19,729 nucleotides of DNA from Minthousia sp045628125. GTDB lineage: Bacteria; Bacteroidota; Bacteroidia; Bacteroidales; Bacteroidaceae. Under the pieces are notes generated by a model. It saw nothing but the letters and a program-made list of their open reading frames with translations. It was not told where the DNA came from and did no database searches. Positions within the stretch are counted from its first letter, which is position 1. Every line of letters begins with the position of its first letter. A program made the translations under genes and the position numbers. The DNA lies in contig JAZQPA010000121.1 of NCBI GenBank assembly GCA_045628125.1, positions 1 through 19,729 of the forward strand, written 5' to 3'. This document shows positions 1-5,768 of this stretch, piece after piece.

Positions 1-363
1 TAACGATCCTGCCATAAGGTACTCCTCTGGACCGGTTCCCTTCCTGTTGAACGAGATCTTCCTCTCTCCAGTCAAAGCGTCAAACAGGATAACATTTCCA
101 CTCGCATTATCAATGTAGCCTAAATAACGGGAACTGGAATAATCGGGAAGACGGCTGGAATCGTAGACTACGGAATCGGTTTCCAATGGGACATAACTTA
201 CAGAACCAAGCTCCTGGTAGTCCAGAATCTTAGTGGGGTAACTCTCATCGGTGTCTATATTCCATAATTGATGACTTTTATCCTGACCTGCGCAGGATAT
301 TAGCATTGAATACAGTGCTAATGTGACTGATACTACCGCTGATGATAATAAATGTTTATTCAT
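1..363 (-). CDS. Six-bladed beta-propeller lipoprotein (5' part; gene runs off the left edge)
   Basis: The frame is open from the ATG at 363 to the window edge: 121 codons with no stop. The protein starts with a hydrophobic signal peptide ending in a lipobox (LISC, lipidated Cys24), so it should be an exported lipoprotein. After it come a short strand, VSYVPLETDS (about 59-68), and then KISFNRKGTGPEEY (about 102-115). These match the hallmark 'PLET...' and 'xGxGPxEY' segments of the Bacteroidetes six-bladed beta-propeller lipoproteins (DUF4934/DUF5128/BF3164-like). The family usually runs to 350-400 residues, so about two thirds is missing. Its ligand is unknown. It is the last visible gene of a minus-strand run, 74 bp behind the DUF3244-like gene, with no promoter-like TAnnTTTG or terminator seen in between, so co-transcription is likely. 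Confidence 0.85.
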   Translation of the reverse strand, partial: MNKHLLSSAVVSVTLALYSMLISCAGQDKSHQLWNIDTDESYPTKILDYQELGSVSYVPLETDSVVYDSSRLPDYSSSRYLGYIDNASGNVILFDALTGERKISFNRKGTGPEEYLMAGSL

Positions 364-437
364 TTTGTAAAACTACAATGATTTCCGTATTTGATTTTTG
401 ACATGGAAATAGTAACTGTACCAAAACAAGACAGGGT

Positions 438-779
438 TCACTCTATTCTAAAACTGCCTAAATAAACGTCTCCATTTCCTAGGGTTACAGTCATCTGGTA
501 AAGGCCTTCCGAATAACCGGTAAAATCCAGGCAGATAACATTATGCCCATTTATATAATAGGTGTTGGAGATACTGGAACTTCTATCAATGGCCATAACA
601 GAAACTTGGACATTCCCCAAACACCTATTGACATCAATACTAAGCACATCATTAAAGGCCTCAACTTGTACAGATGGTGTGACACTTCTTGCACCATTCT
701 TTGACTGATGTTCGTTTTCAACATCAATTCCTAAATCAATAATTGATGCAGACACAGGATGCCATGCTGTCAAGAGCAT
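438..779 (-). CDS. Small secreted DUF3244-like protein, signal peptide split by a frameshift
   Basis: This 113-residue frame has the pattern of DUF3244 proteins from Bacteroidetes: an acidic linker, a polar 'RSVTPSVQ' stretch, then short beta strands ending in GLYQMTVTLGNGDVYLGSF, the typical C-terminal strand pair. Function is unknown; the family is a small, probably exported, Ig-like beta-sandwich. The open frame starts at Met779 inside a hydrophobic stretch, which is not a believable signal peptide. Deleting one A from the A7 tract at 801-807 joins the frame to the ATG at 810. That gives MKKGIVLAFAMLLTAWHPVS, a textbook signal peptide with cleavage near SAS. As written, the ATG-810 frame instead stops after 24 residues. 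So the intended gene is probably 438-810, either frameshifted, phase-variable or carrying a sequencing error. It sits between the TPR regulator gene and the lipoprotein gene on the same strand. Confidence 0.65.
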   Translation of the reverse strand: MLLTAWHPVSASIIDLGIDVENEHQSKNGARSVTPSVQVEAFNDVLSIDVNRCLGNVQVSVMAIDRSSSISNTYYINGHNVICLDFTGYSEGLYQMTVTLGNGDVYLGSFRIE

Positions 780-800
780 TGCAAATGCTAAAACTATTCC

Positions 801-807
801 TTTTTTT
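801..807 (-). other. A7 homopolymer causing the reading-frame break in the DUF3244-like gene
   Basis: Seven A residues (minus strand) follow directly after the ATG at 810-808. With six A's the signal peptide and the DUF3244-like body are in one frame; with seven they are not. An upstream in-frame TGA (809-807) rules out a longer start in the 779 frame. The run lies at codons 2-4, where slippage would switch export of the protein on or off. Confidence 0.7.
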
Positions 808-837
808 CATTTTACAAATATTTAAAATTTGACAATG

Positions 838-845
838 CAAAGTTA
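838..845 (-). promoter_or_regulatory. Candidate -7 box (TAACTTTG) of the DUF3244-like/propeller operon
   Basis: TAACTTTG matches the Bacteroidetes -7 consensus TAnnTTTG and lies 28 bases upstream of the ATG at 810. The following bases (TAACTTTGCAT) are shared, apart from one pyrimidine, with the -7 box of the TPR regulator gene (TAATTTTGCAT). No clean -33 TTTG is present at the usual spacing, which would fit a promoter that needs an activator. Confidence 0.5.
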
Positions 846-876
846 TAGCAAAAATACTATAAACCACACCTCATTA

Positions 877-887
877 AGGTGAGTTTT
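877..887 (-). promoter_or_regulatory. Putative operator copy A (AGGTGAGTTTT on +)
   Basis: This is the promoter-proximal copy of the four-copy motif. It lies 39 bp from the -7 box of the DUF3244-like gene, roughly -45 to -55 from the expected transcription start, a usual activator position. Adjacent bases form a CACCT/AGGTG inverted repeat (867-880 area). Confidence 0.55.
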
Positions 888-904
888 TTATATTTTCATA
901 TACG

Positions 905-917
905 GCTATATATCAAC
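905..917 (-). promoter_or_regulatory. Conserved middle element GTTGATATATAGC
   Basis: A 13-base element lies between operator copies A and B, 28 bp from A. The same element with one change (GTTAATATATAGC) lies 28 bp from copy C upstream of the regulator gene. The identical position in two otherwise different leaders argues for function, such as a second binding half or a UP-like AT-rich element. Confidence 0.45.
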
Positions 918-943
918 AATTTACCCCCTACAAAGTAAACAAA

Positions 944-954
944 AGGTGAGTTTT
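944..954 (-). promoter_or_regulatory. Putative operator copy B (AGGTGAGTTTT on +)
   Basis: This is the distal copy of the motif upstream of the DUF3244-like gene, 67 bp from copy A. On the minus strand it reads AGGTAAAAACTCACCT, an AGGT/ACCT inverted repeat with 8 bases between. It lies about 20 bp past the stop codon of the TPR regulator gene. Confidence 0.55.
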
Positions 955-974
955 TACCTATTTTAGCCATTATT

Positions 975-2603
975 TTAGAAGTTTTGCAAGTATTTTCTCA
1001 ACGAAACTGACGAATCATTCAATCCCAATTTATGCTTAAACTTTCTCTGCTTCTGTTTCAAAGAATCCTCTGAAATAGCATATATTTCAGCTAAATCCTT
1101 TATGCAGAATCCCAATCGTAACAACATACAGAATATGAGATCAATCTGGGTTAAATCCGGGTGGACTTTCTTTAAACGGATTACAAAATTGGACTCCACG
1201 CTATTGAGAAACTTCTCAACTTCCAACCATAGGGCATCATCAATAAAGACATCACGCTTTTCTTCTTTCCAAGCATCCTGTATCCTATTCTTCAAATTCA
1301 CTATGGAACTAATGTAAGTTTTCAACATTTTTATTTGCTCTTCTTTTTGCTGCAAACATAATTCCTGCTTTTCTTTTTCTGCTTGATATTGTATCATTTC
1401 TATTTCCTTTTCTTTCTCTACTTCAAGCGCTCTGCTCCGATAAAGAAGGGTTCTGCTTCTATAAATAAAAGCCAAAAGCAGTAAAATGAATACCAATGTC
1501 AAGACAGAAATCAAATATGTGTATCTTTGTCTTTCCTGCTCCCTTTTCATTGATTCCAATACCACAATTTTCTGACTATTGGCCTGAAAATAAGCTGTTC
1601 TATCCTTTAACGCAGATTCATGCGTTTGACGATAAATAGAAAGAGTGGAATCTGTATATTCCCAAGCTTTATGAAGATTACCGGTACGGAATGCGCACTC
1701 TGTCAATAATTGATAGGCCCCTCGCCGAATCTTGGAATTTTTAACCTGACAAAGTTGAGTTAAAATATCCATGCTTTGAGTTACAGAATCTGCTATAAGA
1801 TAAGCGTATGCCAAATTGGATGCTAAAGAATAATCTTTTCTGGGTGCAATATCCCAAGAGTATTTTGAATAAATCAGTGCGGAATCATTCTTTTCCTGTT
1901 TCCTCATGATTATTGATAATGATTGATACGCGCTGCTTAGCAGTTCTGCATCACCCGATTCTTGAGCACAACTCAAAGCCTGATTCAAGTAATTACGGGC
2001 TGAATCTATCTCCGCCGCAAGACTAAAACTATTGCTTATCCCCAGTAATAAAAAGAATCGATTAGAAAGATTATCATTGAATTTATCGGCAAAAATCTGA
2101 TAAGCTTCTTTTGCATAGTTCATAGCAGCTTTAGGATCACTACCATTTAAAGATTTGCTTAGTTTTTCCAATGCCAGATATGCGGTATAATAATCCTCAG
2201 TTTTCTTGGACACCCGTATGGCATTGGTGAAACACTCCTCTGCCATTCGGGTACTGTCATTCAGCAGGTAATACTTTCCCATATAATACTGGCACTTGGC
2301 ATAAAGGGAATCTTGCTCACGGCCCTTAAAATAGCTGTAGGCTATACCTATCAGGGAATCGGAATCTACATCCCATCCGCTCTTGTCCTGAGCGATGGTG
2401 TAAAGCAGGGAATAAACGGCATGGTCTTTTTCAGAAAGACTTAACCGGTCCACCCCTTCCAAAAGGGAAAGGGCACTGTCTGGAGCGGTATTCAGCAATC
2501 CATACACTTGCTGGAAACGGGTGTTGACTCTGCGGGAAGAACATCCACTACAGGCCACAAACAATAAAAATATAGCAACTAATAGCCAAAAGGTTCTTTT
2601 CAT
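975..2603 (-). CDS. Membrane-spanning TPR regulator with C-terminal LuxR-like HTH (DUF6377-like)
   Basis: The 542-residue protein is built as a one-component transmembrane regulator. Residues 1-21 form a signal peptide with possible lipobox cysteines (Cys18 in FVAC, Cys21). Residues about 30-345 are alpha-helical TPR-type repeats with many A/Y/L helix-packing positions, expected in the periplasm. Residues 361-381 are a strong transmembrane helix, followed by Arg-rich flanks. Residues about 385-440 are a charged coiled coil. Residues about 465-542 hold a helix-turn-helix reminiscent of LuxR-type domains (IKDLAEIYAISEDSLKQK then KFKHKLGL). The family is common in Bacteroidetes next to small exported proteins and propeller lipoproteins. 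I infer that it senses an envelope signal and binds the repeats upstream of itself and of the next gene. It has its own promoter-like leader (2629-2745). The N-terminus could instead be a plain signal anchor. Confidence 0.85.
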   Translation of the reverse strand: MKRTFWLLVAIFLLFVACSGCSSRRVNTRFQQVYGLLNTAPDSALSLLEGVDRLSLSEKDHAVYSLLYTIAQDKSGWDVDSDSLIGIAYSYFKGREQDSLYAKCQYYMGKYYLLNDSTRMAEECFTNAIRVSKKTEDYYTAYLALEKLSKSLNGSDPKAAMNYAKEAYQIFADKFNDNLSNRFFLLLGISNSFSLAAEIDSARNYLNQALSCAQESGDAELLSSAYQSLSIIMRKQEKNDSALIYSKYSWDIAPRKDYSLASNLAYAYLIADSVTQSMDILTQLCQVKNSKIRRGAYQLLTECAFRTGNLHKAWEYTDSTLSIYRQTHESALKDRTAYFQANSQKIVVLESMKREQERQRYTYLISVLTLVFILLLLAFIYRSRTLLYRSRALEVEKEKEIEMIQYQAEKEKQELCLQQKEEQIKMLKTYISSIVNLKNRIQDAWKEEKRDVFIDDALWLEVEKFLNSVESNFVIRLKKVHPDLTQIDLIFCMLLRLGFCIKDLAEIYAISEDSLKQKQRKFKHKLGLNDSSVSLRKYLQNF

Positions 2604-2628
2604 ATCATAAAACTCGTGTACTAATATG

Positions 2629-2636
2629 CAAAATTA
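2629..2636 (-). promoter_or_regulatory. Candidate -7 box (TAATTTTG) of the TPR regulator gene
   Basis: TAATTTTG fits the TAnnTTTG consensus and lies 26 bases upstream of the ATG at 2603. Operator copy C is 38 bp further upstream, against 39 bp for the matching pair at the DUF3244-like gene. No good -33 TTTG is seen. Confidence 0.5.
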
Positions 2637-2666
2637 GTAATTTAAGCCTAATCTACGAAGAATTAC

Positions 2667-2677
2667 AGGTGAGTTTT
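2667..2677 (-). promoter_or_regulatory. Putative operator copy C (AGGTGAGTTTT on +)
   Basis: This is the promoter-proximal copy upstream of the TPR regulator gene. On the minus strand it is the right half of an inverted repeat, AGGTG-N8-CACCT. A 10-bp perfect palindrome, CTTAGCTAAG, lies next to it at 2683-2692. Confidence 0.55.
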
Positions 2678-2694
2678 TACACCTTAGCTAAGTT

Positions 2695-2707
2695 GCTATA
2701 TATTAAC
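2695..2707 (-). promoter_or_regulatory. Conserved middle element GTTAATATATAGC
   Basis: Twelve of 13 bases match the element at 905-917. It lies 28 bp from copy C and 40 bp from copy D; the corresponding distances at the other promoter are 28 and 39. Confidence 0.45.
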
Positions 2708-2727
2708 TTTTTCTTATTTTACAGGAG

Positions 2728-3543
2728 TTAGCAGAGGTGAGTTTTAGCACTATTGATGGTGATCCGTAAGGTGCCTTCTGACTCAGTAAAGGTTATTCCC
2801 TGCCGTCCAAAGGCACGCTGCAGGCTACCGTCTCTTTGCAGTTCCTGTGGGGTTCCTATGTTCAAACGGTTGGGCTCCATCAGCCATACCTTATCGGCCA
2901 ACTGAAGGGCTATCTCCAAATCGTGGGTGGACAGGAATACGGTCTTGCCCATGGTATGGGCCAGCTTGGCCAGCAGCAGCATCAGCTCCACCTTGCTGGG
3001 ATAATCCAGAAAGGCTGTAGGCTCGTCCAGGAAAATAATGGGCGTCTGCTGAGCCAGCGCCTTGGCTATCATCACCTTCTGGCGCTCTCCGTCACTGAGG
3101 GTCTGCACCATGCGGCCCTGCAGTTTCTGTATGCCTACCTGATTGATGGCATCCTGCACAATGGTTTTATCCTCGTCCGACAACGTGCCCCAGAAACCGG
3201 TATAGGGACTTCTTCCCAGTCCTACCAGTTCATCCACGCTCAGATTCTGTACGTCCAGCTTATCGGTCAGTACCACACCTATCACCTTGGCCAGATCCTT
3301 GTCGGTATAGCTCTCCAAAGGTTTCTGAAGCAGAGTGACCTGTCCTGAAACGGGCGGGATGAAGGCACTCAGGGTGCGCAACAGGGTGGATTTGCCAATA
3401 CCGTTTACTCCTACCAGACAGGTCAGTTCGCCTCCATGCAGAGATGCGTTTATGCCTTCGGCAACTACCTTTACCGAAGACTTATGCTTGTAGCCTATGG
3501 ATAAATTCTTAAGATTAATTGTTTCCATTTTTCTGTTATTCAA
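2728..3543 (-). CDS. ABC transporter ATP-binding protein, FecE/FhuC/BtuD type
   Basis: This is a complete 271-residue nucleotide-binding subunit: Walker A GVNGIGKST (45-53), signature LSDGE (149-153), Walker B IIFLDEP (169-175), H-loop STHD (His207). The ELVGLGRSPYTG stretch after the Q-loop region is typical of ATPases that power import of siderophores, heme or cobalamin (COG1120). It would act at the inner face of the cytoplasmic membrane with a FecCD-type permease and a binding protein, neither of which is in this window, so the substrate is unknown. The Q-loop region reads VVLTDKLD, with no glutamine at the usual place. The start is uncertain: Met6 (ATG at 3528, METINLKN) is as likely as the ATG at 3543. 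It lies 62 bp behind the S15 hydrolase gene with a hairpin in between, so it may be read through from it. No separate promoter is seen. Confidence 0.9.
   Translation of the reverse strand: MNNRKMETINLKNLSIGYKHKSSVKVVAEGINASLHGGELTCLVGVNGIGKSTLLRTLSAFIPPVSGQVTLLQKPLESYTDKDLAKVIGVVLTDKLDVQNLSVDELVGLGRSPYTGFWGTLSDEDKTIVQDAINQVGIQKLQGRMVQTLSDGERQKVMIAKALAQQTPIIFLDEPTAFLDYPSKVELMLLLAKLAHTMGKTVFLSTHDLEIALQLADKVWLMEPNRLNIGTPQELQRDGSLQRAFGRQGITFTESEGTLRITINSAKTHLC
2735..2745 (-). promoter_or_regulatory. Putative operator copy D (AGGTGAGTTTT on +), inside the ABC gene's last codons
   Basis: This is the distal copy upstream of the TPR regulator gene, 68 bp from copy C. It overlaps the codons for the last residues (AKTHLC) of the ABC ATPase gene, so coding and regulatory sequence coincide here. 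Confidence 0.55.
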
Positions 3544-3560
3544 AGCGTAGCCCCCAAATA

Positions 3561-3599
3561 AATAGTGTCATCCTTCGATTCACTCAGGATGACACTATT
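3561..3599. repeat. Perfect 14-bp inverted repeat; degenerate REP-like copy 1
   Basis: Arms AATAGTGTCATCCT (3561-3574) and AGGATGACACTATT (3586-3599) enclose an 11-base loop. The sequence CCTTCGATTCACTCAGGATG resembles the right half of the REP-like elements at 8156-8222 and 10231-10316. It lies in the 62-bp gap between the S15 hydrolase and ABC genes. On the minus strand it is followed by a T/A-rich run, so it could attenuate transcription into the ABC gene. Confidence 0.65.
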
Positions 3600-3605
3600 A
3601 TTGAT

Positions 3606-5495
3606 TTATTTAATTACAGGCAGAATAACGCGTGATGCGGCCTGTGACTGATGATAGACACTGATGGTTTCGTTCTTCAAATCATCTACAGTACAGTGGT
3701 AGGTATCAATGAACTGCTGTGGGTTGCGGTCCACCAATGGGAACCAGGTGCTGTGAATCTGAACCATAATCTTATGGCCTGGCAGGAAGGTGTGAGCCAC
3801 GTCATACAGACGGAAGTTAACCGGTGTAACCTGATTTGGAACGAATGCCTCAGGCTTCTCGAAACTGTTGCGGTAACGGCCGCGGAATACCTCACCACGT
3901 ACCATCAGCTCGTAGCCGCTCATCGGATAGTTGCCTGATACCTGTGCTGCCACTTCCTTAGGATAGGTGAAGTTCTCTGGATATACATCGATAACCTTTA
4001 CCACAAAGTCGGCATCGGTACCGGTCATGCTGGTGAACAGCTCCACATCGATAGGACCACCCAACTTGACAGGCTCGGTCAGTACGTCAGAGCAGAAGGT
4101 GATAACGTCTGGACGGCCCTCGGCAAAACGCTGGTCATCGGTCATATAGGCTGTGGTACGGCTGCGTACCGGATTACCGGTGAATGGCACTGGGTGCTGC
4201 AGGTCGCTGTAATAGCTGGTGTTAGAGCTTGCCTCGGTTGGAGCCTGGGTGTTCAGCGTACCACCCTTGTGCAGGTAGTATGGAGTGTAGTTTACATTAG
4301 CCAATGGCCAGTCGGTCAACTTCTCCCAATTGTTGCTGCCGGAATAGCAGATGTTGATGCGGTTTGGCTTCTCGCCCTTTCCTTCCAGATAATAACGGAA
4401 GAATGGCCACTCAATCTCGTCCTGATAGTAAGCGCTTACGCCCTCGCCAAAGTATACATTACCCAGGTGGTTGTAGCCACGTGAGCTCCATCCGCCATGA
4501 TACCAAGGGCCGAAGGCCAGATACAGCTCGGTGTCAGGAGACTGTTTCTTAATGGCCTCGTAGGTTCCCCACGCTCCGTAGCAGTCCTCTGAGTCGTAGG
4601 TACCGCCCACTACCAGCATGGCAGGCTTCAGGTTGAAACAGCTCTGGCGTGCATCGCGCTCCTGCCAGAATGTATCGAAGTTTGGATGGTTCTTGATGTC
4701 TACCCACATCTTTACGGTTGGACCTACCATCTTGTCGGCATCGGCAAAGGTACCCAGCTTCAGGTAATCGGTATATACATCGTTCTTCACAATGTCAGGT
4801 GTCACACCACGGCCCTGACGCTCACCTTCCAATGATGGCAGGAAGTTGGTGGTCTGCAGGAAGGTGAATGCACCGTTGTGATGACGGTCATCGCCACGGA
4901 ACCAGTCGGTTACCGGAGCCTGTGGTGATACGGCCTTCAGCGCAGGGTGTGCACTGCTGGCAGTCATGGTAGCATAGAAGCCATCGTAGCTGATACCCCA
5001 GGTACCCACGTTACCGTTGTTGTTCTGCACGTTCTTCAGCAGCCACTCGATGGTATCGTAAGTATCGGTAGCCTCATCAATGTTCACCTTGTCCTTTAGC
5101 GCCTTCTTGCTGGTTCTGTCCTTGATGTTCTTATTCAACGGACGTACCTGAACAAACTCGCCCTCGCTGTGATAGCGGCCGCGCACATCCTGATAAACGA
5201 ACACGTAATTGTTCTCAAAGAAGTGAATCTTGGAATAGATACCCATGGTCATCTGGTCGCCGTAAGGGCTGCAGCTGTATGGGGAACGGTGCATCAGAAT
5301 AGGATGCTGGGAAGACTGATCCTTAGGCTGATAGATAGCGGTGTACAGTTTCACACCGTCACGCATAGGAATCATCACTTCGGTTTTGGTATAATGCGCC
5401 CGGATGATGGAATCAATCTTGGCACGGTTCATGGGCTGAGCCTGCAAACTCAGCACGGAGATAATTGCCACAAGGCAAACTAACAGTTTCTTCAT
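3606..5495 (-). CDS. Exported S15/CocE-NonD family hydrolase (alpha-amino-acid ester hydrolase / X-Pro peptidase-like)
   Basis: The 629-residue protein has a Sec signal peptide ending near LQAQ (residue 20). The alpha/beta-hydrolase core carries the family's marks: DVRGRYHSEGEF (103-114) and the nucleophile elbow GISYDG with Ser169. The likely catalytic Asp301 is in GGTYDSED and His333 in GPWYHGGW. The Ser-Asp-His spacing (132 and 32 residues) is close to that of characterised alpha-amino-acid ester hydrolases. A C-terminal jelly-roll domain (about 400-629) follows, as in cocaine esterase and PepX. The family cleaves peptides, amino-acid esters or acylated amides; the exact substrate cannot be read here. 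It should act in the periplasm or outside. A promoter-like leader with a terminator hairpin lies just upstream (5529-5582). Confidence 0.88.
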   Translation of the reverse strand: MKKLLVCLVAIISVLSLQAQPMNRAKIDSIIRAHYTKTEVMIPMRDGVKLYTAIYQPKDQSSQHPILMHRSPYSCSPYGDQMTMGIYSKIHFFENNYVFVYQDVRGRYHSEGEFVQVRPLNKNIKDRTSKKALKDKVNIDEATDTYDTIEWLLKNVQNNNGNVGTWGISYDGFYATMTASSAHPALKAVSPQAPVTDWFRGDDRHHNGAFTFLQTTNFLPSLEGERQGRGVTPDIVKNDVYTDYLKLGTFADADKMVGPTVKMWVDIKNHPNFDTFWQERDARQSCFNLKPAMLVVGGTYDSEDCYGAWGTYEAIKKQSPDTELYLAFGPWYHGGWSSRGYNHLGNVYFGEGVSAYYQDEIEWPFFRYYLEGKGEKPNRINICYSGSNNWEKLTDWPLANVNYTPYYLHKGGTLNTQAPTEASSNTSYYSDLQHPVPFTGNPVRSRTTAYMTDDQRFAEGRPDVITFCSDVLTEPVKLGGPIDVELFTSMTGTDADFVVKVIDVYPENFTYPKEVAAQVSGNYPMSGYELMVRGEVFRGRYRNSFEKPEAFVPNQVTPVNFRLYDVAHTFLPGHKIMVQIHSTWFPLVDRNPQQFIDTYHCTVDDLKNETISVYHQSQAASRVILPVIK

Positions 5496-5528
5496 CTTAT
5501 ACTTTTGTTAAATTTATTTTCGACGGCA

Positions 5529-5559
5529 CAAAGTTAATCAATTCATAAAAAATGAGCAA
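5529..5559 (-). promoter_or_regulatory. Candidate promoter of the S15 hydrolase gene
   Basis: TTGC (5559-5556), 19 bases of spacing and TAACTTTG (5536-5529) resemble the Bacteroidetes TTTG-N19-TAnnTTTG promoter. It lies 33 bases before the ATG at 5495. The -33 part falls inside the arm of the terminator hairpin at 5551-5582. Confidence 0.5.
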
Positions 5560-5582
5560 CCTTTTCACAAAGATTGCTCATT
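5545..5582 (-). terminator. Intrinsic terminator upstream of the S15 hydrolase gene
   Basis: On the minus strand AATGAGCAA (5582-5574) pairs perfectly with TTGCTCATT (5559-5551) across a 14-base loop and is followed by a run of T. It lies 56 bases upstream of the S15 start codon. It could end read-through from the MFS gene, end a short RNA, or act as an attenuator. Confidence 0.6.
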
Positions 5583-5682
5583 AACACTTTCAAAGTCAAA
5601 CTAATCAATTTTAAAATCCCTCTCGGATATCCTTGATATCTTTTTCTCTTTATACTTTACACCAAACAAATCATTATGTTTG

Positions 5683-5690
5683 CAAAGATA
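5683..5690 (-). promoter_or_regulatory. Candidate -7 box (TATCTTTG) upstream of the S15 leader
   Basis: TATCTTTG matches TAnnTTTG, with no clear -33 partner. A transcript from here would run about 120-130 nt to the terminator at 5545-5582. The 273-base gap between the S15 and MFS genes (5496-5768) otherwise holds nothing I can name. It is AT-rich and has no ORF longer than a few codons. Confidence 0.3.
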
Positions 5691-5768
5691 TAAACTTTGA
5701 GAAATTCAGTTGTTTATATCGGATAAAAAATGATTACACGTTCAACTTTCTTGATTTACATCAATTAT

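Noticed and set aside
877..2745. The four AGGTGAGTTTT repeats as CRISPR repeats or insertion-sequence ends
   Set aside because: They are only 11-13 bases, come as two promoter-linked pairs at fixed distance from start codons, and no cas or transposase gene is present.
5657..5674. Five-codon minus-strand ORF (MICLV) in the S15 leader as an attenuation leader peptide
   Set aside because: Too short, with no run of regulatory codons; expected by chance in AT-rich DNA.
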